The notes under the pieces: model-generated
Told to the model about the DNA's origin: nothing
The model's input: the letters and a program-made list of their open reading frames with translations, nothing else
Databases searched by the model: none
Translations under genes and position numbers: made by a program
Assembly (NCBI GenBank): GCA_019671005.1
Contig: JAGYYJ010000100.1
Location: 1-64,000 of the forward strand
Length of the DNA: 64,000 nucleotides
Reading direction: 5' to 3'
Source of the DNA: Hibiscus mutabilis
Lineage: Eukaryota; Streptophyta; Magnoliopsida; Malvales; Malvaceae
Shown: positions 22,964 to 35,163 of the stretch, one piece after another
How the letters are laid out: each line of letters opens with the position of its first letter
Position numbering within the stretch: position 1 is the stretch's first letter

Positions 22964-25204
22964 TGTGAGCACTCAAATCCGTCCGCGCGCTCCTTTCTTA
23001 TTCGTTCAGGTTTAAAAAATTATTCTTTTGTGTTTTTTTGTTTGAAAACGCTCGCCCGATTTTAAAATTAAAATGTGGAGTCGCCACTGATCATTTAAAA
23101 ATGGTAGACCAGACACCAAAATAAAACCAAAGATTTAAAATTCGGGTCCGAGAGTCGGTTACGGATGGGAAAAGATTAGCACCCCACACCGTCCAAAATT
23201 GGTACCTAGTCGATTATCTAATGTCTTAGTGTTGAAAATTTCGAATTCGATTAAAATTTAAAATATGATTCTTAAATACGATAAAATATCGAGAGAATCG
23301 CATCACTTTGCGCCTAGGGCACGACTTCTCGCTTTATTGAAAAAAAATTAAAAAACATTACATCCCTTTACGCCCGAGACATGATTTTTCAAGTTTTTAA
23401 AAACATTGGTTTAAAATTCAAATTTTATTTCTTTATATATATTTCTTTTGATGATTTAAAAACGCTAAATACATGATGCAAACAAATTAAAATGCGTGAT
23501 CAAAACTCAAATCATAGAATTACTAATAAATATAAGGAAAAAACATATTAAATACGTATGTAAAAAAATTATAATATACAAAACCATATACATTATAATA
23601 TACGTACATATATTTAAAACCATAACATACATATTTACACACATGATAAAAGGTAAATACTCATAATGTTTTTTAATATAATAATAAAATGATACATACA
23701 AATAATTATACATATATAATGCTTCAATATTTTATTTTTAAAAACATAATGTATAGTAATACACATAATTAATATTAATCATATCTTATATACCAAAAAT
23801 ACATATATATATATATGATAAATACATATTATAACACTATATATATATTAAATAACATTTAATATACTAAACATTTAATAAATAATATAAAATATAAAAT
23901 ATGTACAATATATATATTATACCTATATATAATATATAAGAAGTGATATATAATAAAACAAATACATATGTAAAATATATATATATATATATACACATAC
24001 ATAATACATGGTTAATAATCATAACAAAAAGGACCGAAATGAAAAGAACATAAAATAACAAAGCTAGAATGCAAATAAAATAAATTAATGCATAAAGAAA
24101 TAAAACGGTGACTAAATTGAGCAAGTGGCAAAATAAAAAGTGCGAAATTAGAAAAAAAGGGATGAAAATAGATGCGGGAATAAAGCATAGGGACCGAACT
24201 TGAGATTAGACCACGGACAAAAGCTAAAGAGGGAAAGAAACCAGGGACCAAGGGTTTAATTTTCTCATTGAAGGACATGCGGATCCTTCCTGAGTAACCG
24301 GGTCACGCGCGGGTCAGGTCGATCGAAACGACGCCGTTTTATTTAACTGGTTTAAAACATTAAGATGGGTTAATTTTTATTTTGAAACAAATAATAAAAA
24401 AACCCTAACTTCATAACCGCTCAAATCTCATCCTTTCTTCTTCTTCACAGAAACGGCGGACGCTCTTGGGAGTGAAAGCCGGTCATCGGCTTTGAAGCCT
24501 CACGGCGAGGAACGACGCGTCGACGGTGGAGGCACTGCACTTTGACCGGTAAGTTTCCAAATCTTATTTTTTGATACGAAATAAAAAGAAACAAATATTT
24601 GAAACCTAAAAGATTTTGTTCAAACCACAAAGAAATAATTTTTACCCTTGTATTGATTTCGAACAACGAACTTCAGATTACAAAAAAAAATTGAACTGAA
24701 ATCTCCCCTAAATTTCTCTTTGATTTTCGAACTCTAGCCCCCTTTTACATATTTGGTTCGGTTATTATATAACCGATCTAAAAACTAACCCCTAAATTTT
24801 TTTTATTGTGGCATATGTATTGATTGATGGGAGATCCGGATTTTGGGGTTTTTGGTGAAGGTTTGAGTAGATTTGGTTGATAGGGAATGGGTCTGGTTAG
24901 TTAGAGTTATAGTTATGGCAGAGGGTAGGTTTGGGGTTATGTTTTGTTTTTTTAAATTATTTGATTCGAATGGGATTTAGGGTTAGGCAGTTTAGGGTTT
25001 GGTTCGAATTTGCTTAGGGTTTCAAATGTGTCACCGGCAGTGGCGGCGGCTTGGATGAACGGCGGCAGACGGAGAATGACGGCGGTGACATTGGAGGGTA
25101 TTAGGGTTAGGATAATGTTAGGTTTAATTTTAGGGTTTTTTAGGTTTGGGTCGGGTTTGGGTTAAGATCCGGGTATGATGGGTTTGGGTAAATGGGTCAT
25201 TACA
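22964..25204 (-). mobile_element. Solo Ty3/gypsy-type LTR, 2241 bp, with CTGGT duplication
   Basis: Begins TGTGAGCACTC and ends GGGTCATTACA. CTGGT occurs directly before (22959-22963) and directly after (25205-25209). It carries the block shared by all long LTRs in this window: GGAGTCGCCA (23077-23086), then GTCGGTTACGGATGGG and CAAAATTGGTACC. No primer site, purine tract or coding domain adjoins it, so it is a solo LTR left by recombination. Strand is inferred from the related elements at 43981 and 47268. Its middle (24430-24550) is GC-rich and ends at a GTAAGT. Confidence 0.82.
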
Positions 25205-25296
25205 CTGGTGAAGGTAAAATAACTCTTTGTTTTATTTTCCTCGTCCAATCATATGGTGAATTTATTAAATAAAAATAAATAATTAAATTCTCCAAT

Positions 25297-26153
25297 AAGA
25301 TGATCTTTTTTAAGACAGATTCGTCCGCTCCTATAGTGCTTGAGAACCTTAGGACGACCATCTCCCAGGATACAACAACAGAATGAACACAATAGTAGCA
25401 CGTCTGTAGTGATCAGCAAATCGTAAATTCGTCTTCCTCTATCACTGAGAACACTAGTTTCGAAATTCACGGAGTGAAAGTAATTGAAAATTCTCTTTGT
25501 TTGTAAATGTTTACAACCTAAAAAGTTCGCACACTATTTATAGAGGTTTCACAAATGAGTATTATTTGAAACAATATATTTTGATATTATGGTCATTAAT
25601 ATTGTATCAAAATAAAACGAAAATAAGCCATTAATATCATATTTAATATATAAAATTAAAGAAATCAAATAATATTCTTTTATTTTAGAATATTTAAAAA
25701 GATTTGTCATATTTAAGAAAAATTCATTTGTAGTGGGTAAAATTATCCACAAGCGCAATATGTCATTAACGTCGCCCAAAATAAAAGTGCACCCTCAAAC
25801 CCCAATAGGTCACAAAGCAAGCTTCAATTTGCATCCCTACAACTATGTGCAAGGTACAATCTTAACTTAAGTTATTTAATGATTAAAAAGTGAGTTATGT
25901 ATATAAACAATTCTCATGCTTGTTATCCTACCAATGTGGGACAATAATTTTTTTCATTTCCTTACATAGTTTACAAGTACCCTACTTCTAGCATTAAATT
26001 CTCATTCATCACTCAACCATTTTGAGCAAATGAGATACCATTATAAATGTCTCATGGATTAGAATATGAATCAATAAATTTATCTTTCGAGTCTCCACCT
26101 TTATCCATAAAAAATATGTCTCAAAGTTTCTAATTTATCATAATTTTCCGACA
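25297..26153 (-). repeat. Copia-type LTR remnant (second copy)
   Basis: Homologous in order to 17844-18590 (GCTCCTATAGTGCTTGAG, ATCTCCCAGGATACAACAAC, TTCTCATTCATCACTCAACC, CACCTTTATCCATAA) and ends TTTTCCGACA. The left end is not clear and no internal region follows, so this is a solo or truncated LTR. Confidence 0.65.
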
Positions 26154-26501
26154 AATAATCTCTTCCCTTTTAAATTACATTTTTCTCATTTGAGCGGTGG
26201 AAAAAAAAGGCAATTACAAGATGGATTTTCATTTCGAATATATTATTTTTAGTATAATCCATTGATATTTATTTTATAATTGATTAATTGAATCGAATAT
26301 TGCAAAAAATCATTATAGACATGGTTTTAACCTGCGACCTTAACTAAGACCAATCGGTTATTTGGTGTTCAGTATATATTATATATAAGAGACGGAATCT
26401 ATTTAAACTGTTTCATATATATTTTATATGGTTAATTACCTAGCTAGCAAGTTTCGCGGACTTCAGTTGCACATTCTTTTTTTAATTTAAGAAATCAACA
26501 T

Positions 26502-26733
26502 AAAAAAATGTTTAATTTAATACACATGTTGTATAAAATAAATTTTATACAAGCATGTTTATTTCTACTATAAATCAAAATTAAACCTAAACCCTAAAAA
26601 ATAAGCCTTAAACCCTGAATTCTAAACACTAACATTAAATTCTAAACTCTACAATCCAAACTCCTAAATTAAACCTCTAACCCCTAAAACTAAAATAACA
26701 GACTGTGTATTAAAGTTTTTCTCTAAAAAAAAC
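26502..26733. mobile_element. Telomere-like-repeat MITE, copy 2 (degenerate)
   Basis: TTTAATACACATGTTGTATA at the left and TGTGTATTAAAGTTTTTCTC at the right are degenerate forms of the termini of copies 1 and 3. The inside again has CCTAAACCCTAAAAAATAAG and CTAACCCCTAAAAC words. No target duplication is visible. The flanks, 26154-26501 and 26734-27621, are AT-rich with no recognisable gene. Confidence 0.7.
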
Positions 26734-27621
26734 TATAAACTATAAAAGATCAACAAAATATTGGAATTTCAATTTTAAAAAAGTATTTCCCAGTCCCTAT
26801 CTGTTGAAAAAAAAGCAGCACTCCTCATCAAAACCTTCTTTTTCAAAAGCGAATAGTTTACTAATTAAAAGTGTGAATTGCAACATTAAACAAAAACTTT
26901 TAGAGCGTTGGATATTTATGTCTATGGTCAGATCCGGTCAAACTTCGACAAATTAGATTTACCATTTAAAATGTATTTTAGATATAATTAAATTATTTTA
27001 ACTAAACCCCACATATCGAATTAAAAAAAAAAAGCTAACATTTTGATTTTGGATAAGCCTAAATCTGTAGATCATGAATGTACAACTTACTTCAAATTTG
27101 AACCTCATTAAAACTCGATTAATTAATGAAAGTCAAAGACGAGTTGGTCATAATGATGTATGATTAAGTTTTGGAAAAGAGTTAAATATCAATTTGGTAA
27201 TCAAATCATCCTTAGAAAAATACAAATGATGTACGGCTGATTATTCAATTATAAAGGATTTGTCTGCTGGTTATGACCTCTTCCAGGATGATGACCCTAA
27301 AGCATGCTTAATCTATTAAACACGAGGATCCTGTCAAATTTTGTCTGAAATGAATCACTCAGCTTCAATCGATTGAATATAATACGTGGTCCAAATATAT
27401 AATGAATATTTCCAAATACAGCACTAAACTCTTTAAAAATTAAAATTAAGGAGAAACATAATCTGGATTGTGATACGAGACTATATAATAAAACAAAGTA
27501 TTGAAAAGAAAAAAGAAGAGGCCAAAGCATGCTTCAACAATGTTAATCTCCCTCCGCCCGTGGGTGCTGAAAATATTCTGCTATCTCCATCAGATCTTAC
27601 CACGTGCAACTTAAATATTAA

Positions 27622-28327
27622 GGAAAATTTTACGATGGCGTCGTACATTATTGAACACTACTAACGTAATATAGCTGAACATCATTAAATTTTTTAATAA
27701 AAATTAAAAAATTTAAGGACTAAACTTATAATTAAAATTATTTTAAAAGAAAGTTAAAAATGAAATTTAATAAACCTTTTTATATTTCTTTAGAGTTTTT
27801 TAATTGATATATTAAAATTAAATAACTTAAAATCTCTTTAATATCAAAACCCTAAACTCAACCTCTTTATATCACTTCTGCCGTAGCCACCGCTGTTACT
27901 GTAGCCGTTAACCCAACAGGGAATTTGTTGGTTGTGTTTGAGGAATGGGGTGGAGACCCGAATGAAATTTCTTTGTTACGCCGAAAAACCAAACTTAATG
28001 AATTATCTGATGCACGCATTTGGTAAAGTCAACAAGCCCCTACTGGCAATAGCAGCTACAGTGGTGACATAAGGGAAATAAAAAGGTTAAGTTTAGGGTT
28101 TTTTATTTTAAGGAGATTTTGAAATATTTGATTCTACTATATCAATTAAAAACACTATAAAAATATAAAAGGCTTACTAAATTTTATTTTTAATTTTCTT
28201 TTGAAATAATTTTAATTATAAATCTAGTCCTTAAAGTTTTAATATTTATTAAAAATTTTAATGATGGTCAACAGTGTATTGCGTTAATGGTGTCCAGCGA
28301 TATGAGACACCCGTACTAGACTCATCC
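27622..28327. mobile_element. Foldback element, family F, copy 1 (706 bp)
   Basis: Arms of roughly 250 bp are reverse complements: ATTTAATAAACCTTTTTATA on the left pairs with the stretch at about 28165-28185, and TCAAAACCCTAAACTCAACC pairs with GGTTAAGTTTAGGGTTTTTT. A GC-richer loop of about 170 bp (27880-28080) lies between. Ends are GGAAAATT and ACTCATCC. No matching target duplication found. Same family as 28404-32180 and 33549-34247. Confidence 0.78.
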
Positions 28328-28578
28328 ACTAACGTAATTTGGATGAGTTAGTTTAAATTGAGTTATTAGTTAATGAGTCAATGTATATAATGAATTATAA
28401 TTTGGATGAGTCTAGAACATGCAAAGCACACCGCTAAACACCACTAACATAATATATCGCTGAACACCATTAATTTTTTAATGACTTAAATAATTATTAG
28501 AAATCTCAATGACTCGAAATGCAATTAATAATATTTTAAAATAAAATTAGAAGAAATTATTTCCTGAACCATTCCCAC

Positions 28579-29489
28579 TAAGGGTGTTCATTTTCGGGTA
28601 CCCAATTTTTCGGGTATTACTTTTTTCGGCCCGTTCCCGGCATACTTTAACTGGGTATCCGCTTTTTTTTACAATTTCTCTTTTTTAAATTACTTAATTT
28701 TACAAAATAAAATCACTGGTAATAAAAGTTTGAATTATATAATCCAAGCATAGAATTTAATATTCAAATTATCAAGCCCAAACAACTTTAGAATACAAGT
28801 ACCATAATCCTAAAAAAACAACTTAAAAGTAGGAACCATTTTTTAAAACACAACCACCATTTTCCACTCCAAGTTCCATTGTAAATCCCTTGATCATCAG
28901 CAAACGTGGTTCCTTTCTTCCAGTGAAAGAAACCTGAAAATTGGGTAATAATTCCAGTAAAGAGCAGGCCAACGAGATAATTTAAACTCTAATAATAATT
29001 TCTAACAGATTAATAATTTGATATTGAAGCGTACATGAAACAAATTAAAACTTTTAATTCCATGGAGAACAGGTTAAGGAATCCCTAATATAATAATAAT
29101 AACGACGATGAGTCTCTAAGACAAATGAGATATATTGACTAATAATAATGCATCAATTCAAACTTACAGTGTACAACTTAAAAGAAGAATAAGAATGTTT
29201 AGGGATTTTAGCTTTTTAGGGATTTCAAAACTGAAAGTGAAAAAACATTTTTTTACTGTTTTTTATTTTAACATATCTTAAATTTTTAATACTTATATAT
29301 ATATATATATATATTTAATAAAAATATAAAATATATCTTAAAAATTTAACCGGGTCATCGGGTACTCATTTAGATGTGATTCTTCGGTCTAGGTCTGACC
29401 CGAGAAAATATTCGAAGAAATACCCGACATTTTTAGTTTTTGGATAGCCGGGTCGGGTCAGTCGGGCCAGGTATTTTTGAATACCCCTA
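28579..29489. mobile_element. hAT-type non-autonomous element nested in the foldback arm
   Basis: Terminal repeats TAAGGGTGTTCA and, reverse-complemented, TAGGGGTATTCA (10 of 12). Flanks are ATTCCCAC (28571-28578) and ATTCTCAC (29490-29497), an 8-bp duplication with one change, the length hAT elements make. Subterminal CGGGTA/GGGTACC and GGGTCGGGTC words are repeated near both ends. No transposase frame. Confidence 0.85.
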
Positions 29490-30542
29490 ATTCTCACAAC
29501 TTCATTCATGGTCATACTCAATTAAAAAAAACCACGTTATCTTTATTTTTTTAAATAATATTTCTTATAAATTAAAATTTACAAATTATCATATTCATTC
29601 TCGTATCTCATATATTAGGATTTGATTTTTATTCTCAATTCTAATATATTAATAAATAAAATTATTAAAATAAAAAAAACACCCTAAAAATTTAACCCAC
29701 GAATCAAAAGAAACGAAGTAAAATAATTAAAATTTTTGACTCATAAACCTAGAAAATTAGTCTTCTGTATTAATAAAAAAAATTAACGATGGTATTTAAT
29801 TTTTTATAGACGATTGAACGCCAATACTCTACCTACCGGGTAACTTACCTAGTTGATGTGACAGTTTAAGTGTAAGCTAATTAATTGTATTTATTATTCT
29901 TACATAAATAACTATAAAAGATAATAAATGAATCATTCAAACACATTCAACTTTCATTTACTATTTAACTCTCAAGACCTTTATATAATTTAATGTTTTA
30001 ATATAGATATAAATGATAAATTTCAATACGTTAAAATGAATTAATTTTACTATTCATCTTTATGTTTTGACAGATACATTATATAAGTAATAAATTAAAT
30101 TTGTATATTTAGATCATAGTTTTATAATTTTAAATTTGTATTTTTCTTTAAAAAATCTTTAAGTTGAAATATTCGGTCAACAATGAGATTTTAATCGACA
30201 TTATAATTTTTGTATTTTTAATTTTTAAAAAATTCTTTAAGTCGAGATATTTGTTAAACACAAAGATTTTAATCAACATCATGATTTTACTATTTTAAAT
30301 TTCTATTTTCCTTTAGACATTGCTCAATTTAGTAAACGACATTAGGTTCCTCTTTTTCCTTGAATTTGAAATTAAAATAACCCAACAAACAAACAACAAG
30401 CTTACTATTATTTTCAATCAAATTAAAATATCATATATGAACCATGAGTTTTTAAGATTCGTCTCAACTCAGTTTCTATGAAAGTACAACCCCTTAAACT
30501 TAATGATTATGTCCATTTACTCTCGACTATGAATGAGGGGAG

Positions 30543-30877
30543 TGACTTTAATTGTTTTTTAAATCTCTAATCCAAAACTCTTAAATTTGTCGTTGCTACC
30601 GTAGTCTCGTCGGATACCGCCTTCCATTTTCCTCAATCACCTATCACTGATAATCGACGTGAGACGTGCCAATCGTACGTCGAACAATGAACACAAAATA
30701 TTTCAACCGAACGACATCCGAATGACACACCTATTGACGATTGATGATTGGAAAAAATGGACAATGACATCTGGCGACAATAGCTGTGGAGTCCGACGAG
30801 GTTATCAACGGTAGCAACAATAATAATTTTGGGTGTTTTGAGTTAGAGATTTGAGACTATTTTAAAGAATTTTGAAA
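30543..30877. repeat. Inverted repeat inside foldback copy 2
   Basis: 30543-30628 and 30783-30877 are reverse complements with mismatches; both contain CGTTGCTACCGT-type and AAATCTCTAA-type blocks. The loop holds CGACG-rich words. It may be a separate small element nested in the larger one. Confidence 0.6.
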
Positions 30878-32189
30878 CTTTTGAATTTCCTTTAAAATTA
30901 TTTTATTTTTGGTTTTTAAAGAAAGAAAAATAAAAAAGAAACACTCATATGTCTAAATCTGATTTGGTGATAAATTTCTTTAACAACACAATCTTACAAT
31001 AGTAATTGATTGAAACTTTTAGCACCTAAAATTAACAAAATGAAACGTTAGACATCTATTTTTACCAAAAATAGTTTAGACACCTAAAGTTAATAGAAAT
31101 ATAGTTTAGATACTTATTTGTAAATTAAACATATTTCAAATTATACTAATATTTTATAATCAATATTTTATTTGCTGTAATTAATTTTATAATTGAATAA
31201 TTTTTAAATTGTTTTATTGGTAAAAGATGTATTAAATAAATAGTATTTATAGTCTTTATTAATAAAAGATATATTAATTGTATTCTATTTATTATCTTAA
31301 AAATTGTTTGTTAGTAAAAATATTTTAATTTTTTAATTATATTCATCTTCGTTATTATGTTATGTGCTACTTTAGCTGGATAAATAAGTCGGTAGATAAA
31401 TGTAGTACTGTCCAACCTAACATGTCCGAAATCCGATCCAAGAAAAAATACACGAAAATAAGGCTGAATTGGATGGCGCTGACCCCGGCAGTTTACAGAT
31501 CTGGCAACCAAGGAGAAATGACCGGTTAAGCTTTTTGGGATTTTTGCAGTTTACGGATCATTAGTTTCAGTCGTTTTGAAATTCATTTTATGATTTTTTT
31601 TTTGTTGAATTTCAGTTTATTGAAATTTGTTTTAATTGCTCTCCTTTTGCCCAGAATTTTTAAAGCCATTACTACTGATTTTTCGATTCAAGTAATTAAT
31701 TAATTCTGAAGTCTTTTTTTTCTTGTATCTTTAATTAATTTTCAAATTTTCTTCTTTTTAATATTAGATGGTATTTACTGGTATAGAAGACTAATTTTCA
31801 AGACTGAGTCAAAAGTTTTAATTATTTTATTTTTGTCTCTTTTGATTTGTGAGTTGAGTTTTGATGTTTTTTTAATAATTTTTTTATTAATATATTAGAA
31901 TTGAGAATAGAAATAAAGTCTCATATATTAAGAGAAAGAAGATGATGATTTGTAAATTTTAATTTATAAGAAAATATTACGTGAAAAATAAAGACGATAT
32001 GATTTTATTTAATTGAGTATGACCATGAATGAGATGGTGAACATGATTCATTAATTTCTTCTAATTTTGTTTTAAAATATGATTAATTACATCTTGAGCC
32101 TTTGAAATTTCTAATAGTTATTTAAAAATTATTAAAAAAATTAATAGTGTTCAATAGTGTATAGCGTTCTAGAATTTTCCTTATAATTT

Positions 32190-33548
32190 ATACCGATAAT
32201 CATTTCATGATTATAAATTCCTTTATGACTATTAAAAATGATAAGATATAATCTTTTCAGCAAAAAATGAGATATAAGGATAATCTCTATATGATTAAAA
32301 ATTATGGTATATAAATTTGTAGCACATTTTTTAAAATTTTTAAAGATTTTTTTAATATTTATAATTTGATTATGATTTCTTCTAAAATTTTATAGGTTCG
32401 TTTTCCTTAAAAATTTTAATTTCATTCCCTTAACATAGAATCATGCGTATGTTCCTATCCTTACCCTCAATTTTCACCCAACTCCTTACCATATATCAAC
32501 AGTTTCTTCCCACTAGATAGTTGACCCAATTTCTTCGCAGCCCGTCACTTCAAAACTGAGTGTATTTAGATTTAGATTTTTTTAATAAAAAAAACACTAG
32601 CATAGTTTTATCAAACTATTTAAATTAGTTGTATTTGGATGAGTTGCATCTTTCCTTTGTACCAGTTTAATGCTCTTTATCTTTTCCAATTCGAAAATTG
32701 TAATAGATCAATCCAAAATTTTCGATTTTCAAATCACTAAAATTTTTATGAATAAACTCTGTATTTATCTCCAAAACACATCATTCAATATTAAATAATT
32801 CTAAAAAATTAAAATTAATTATATATATATATATATATATATTAAAAAAACAGTAAAAAAATTGTGATCGATCTATCTAGTCAATATTTCCACCGAACCG
32901 GCATTATCTCAAATAAAAAACAAAATCAAATATACAACTTGTATACCAGCAGAAGAAGAAAGTAACTCGAGATTTCATTATTTTTTAATTTATTTATAAT
33001 TATTTAATCGAGTTGTTGAATTGTAACATAAAATAGAACAGTAAATGCTCTGAGCATTGGTTGAAGTCCTCAAAAGAAAAATGCCAACGATCTCTTTTTG
33101 ACTAAGCACCTTAAATTGAATGCTGTCATTTCTTTTAGTAAAGATAATAATTCTAGACATGATGGAATTGTGTGATAGGAAATATATTTTCACAAAAAAT
33201 TTAAATATAATATACAAGTTAATATAAATACTATATACTAATATATAAATATATCAAAAATCTATATAATTCAAATTAATAGCTTATAATTTAGACGAGC
33301 ATGTAATATTTAATGAAATGTAAAATATATAAATGTGTAATTTCTCGTCCTGCTCTTTAGCACGGGGAGCATTTTTGAGAGAAACGTGTTTTGACCATAC
33401 ACCAATAAATAAATAAATATTTAACTTGCATTTTCATTAAATTCTTAATAAAAAATATTTATGCAATTATTTTATTATCCATATAATCGCCCTATTAGTT
33501 TATATGTATAATAAGACTAATTTTCTTGCGATGTACCATTTAATGATA
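32190..33548. other. AT-rich spacer, no gene
   Basis: Simple AT runs (for example (TA)n at 32820-32842) and short frames only. Nothing I can assign. Confidence 0.5.
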
Positions 33549-34247
33549 GGAAAATTCTATAACGTGCGTTACATACTATTAAATATTATTAACTATGAAC
33601 ATCGTTAAATATCATTAAGTTTTTTAATAAAGATTAAAAATTTTAAAGACTTAACTTATAATTAAAATCATTTCAAAATAAAATTAAAAATTAGATTTAA
33701 TAAACCTTTATATTTTTTTATAATATTTTAAATTAATATATTAGAATTAAATATCTCAAAATATCCTTAATATCAAAAATCCTAAATCCGACCTCTTTAT
33801 TTCTCTTATGCCGCCGTCGCCCTTGAATGGCCTGTGAGGAGTTGTTAAAACCGCACCACTCTTATATACGGTTTCAACGCAATTTGGGGCTTAACAAAAT
33901 ATTCCGATGGTGGATGCGTAATAGTTATTTTTTTTATTTTTTTCATGTTACGGCTTTGGGGCCACTGTGAATGTGGCTAAATACTTTCCTAAAATAAAGG
34001 TGATGCGGCGAATGAAGAGAAATAAAGGGTTGAGTTTAGGAGTTTTGATATTAAGGATATTTGATTCTAATATATTAATTAAAAATATTATAAAAATATA
34101 AAAGTTTATTAAATTTATTTTTTATTTTTTTTAAATAATTGTAATTATAAGTCTAGTCCTTAAAATTTTTAATTTTTATTAAAAAATTTAATAATATTCA
34201 GCATTAGTAATATTTAACGGTATGCGACGCACGTGGCAGACTCATCC
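33549..34247. mobile_element. Foldback element, family F, copy 3 (699 bp)
   Basis: Ends GGAAAATTCTATAACG and, at the right, GGCAGACTCATCC. The arms pair as in copy 1 (TAATAAACCTTTATATTTTT against AAAATATAAAAGTTTATTAA). The central loop of about 220 bp has GCCGCCGTCGCC. Flanks TTAATGATA (33540-33548) and TTAATAGTA (34248-34256) agree at 7 of 9 positions, a decayed 9-bp duplication. Confidence 0.8.
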
Positions 34248-35142
34248 TTAATAGTATGTATGAAAAAAACGAGTTTTAAAAATGAACATATCCAAAATAA
34301 TGAAAATAAGAATGATGGTGTATTTGTAAATAATAAAAGGAGACGAGTTTTTAACACCACGGACTCATTTCAGGGATTGTAATATATCTCAAATATTTAT
34401 CATATATTATGTACAAGATAATTTCTCTTACTGTAATAAATTTAAAATTTCAAAGTCATGGGAATGATTCTTGTAATGCAATAGATTTGTCAGTTTTGGA
34501 CATATATATATATATATATTATCTTTCACTCAAATAAATTATAAAAATAATAATCTTATCGGTTAACATGGGAAAGGCCTATTTGAGTATATTTATATAT
34601 TTAAATATATATGTTAAACACGTGTCTAAAATTGGAACTATATCGAATTGCATTTGCTATTTCCATCTTCAATCTAATTATAAAATTAGCCAAAAGCATT
34701 AAAAAAATATAAGTCAAAAGTAAACATGATAATTAAATTAAACCATATTCACATGTCACATGAATTAGGATTAGGATTATTGTAATTATGACTAATCATT
34801 AATTAATCCTTTTTCCCAAGTTGCTAATTTCCATCATAACTTTTGTTCGTTTTTATGTCGGTACGTTCAAACTCAATTCAAACATGGTTTCTTTCATCTT
34901 TCGTATCTATTTTTTTTTCTCTCTTTCCTCAATTCAATTCACAGGTGTGAACATTTCATTTGGTCGTATCTGCCCATAAATTTTTGCTCTCACATTTCTT
35001 TTATTAAAGTAATTAGCAAACTCTTTTATTCGTACTTAAAAAAATAATTTTATTTAAATACATGTATAGATTCCCTTCATAAACAGAGTTGATACTATTT
35101 GGCAATGAATTAACCTTATATCTTTAAGGTAAACATTCATCC
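34248..35142. other. Upstream region of the ERF gene
   Basis: AT-rich with a (TA)n run at 34501-34519. No gene or clear element seen; it contains the distal promoter of the ERF gene. Confidence 0.45.
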
Positions 35143-35154
35143 CACACGTGTCGC
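35143..35154 (+). promoter_or_regulatory. ABRE/G-box-like motif upstream of the ERF gene
   Basis: CACACGTGTCGC contains ACGTGTC (ABRE) and CACGTG. It lies about 90 bases before a TATAAATA (35236-35243). The arrangement would suit ABA- or stress-responsive expression; this is inferred from the motif only. Confidence 0.5.
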
Positions 35155-35163
35155 GTAGCATAT

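Larger units (their letters stand above)
28404..32180. mobile_element. Foldback element, family F, copy 2 (3.8 kb) with perfect 9-bp duplication
   Basis: Ends GGATGAGTCTAGAAC and, reverse-complemented, GGAAAATTCTAGAAC. TTATAATTT flanks both sides exactly (28395-28403, 32181-32189). The left arm (28430-28578 continuing at 29490-29690) is the reverse complement of 31860-32170, for example CATTCATGGTCATACTCAAT against its counterpart near 32020-32040. An hAT-type element splits the left arm. Inside there is a second small hairpin at 30543-30877 and no coding frame. A 9-bp duplication points to Mutator-type mobilisation. Confidence 0.85.

Noticed and set aside
27470..27664. 64-residue plus-strand frame
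   Set aside because: AT-rich context, the end overlaps the start of a foldback element, no recognisable motif.
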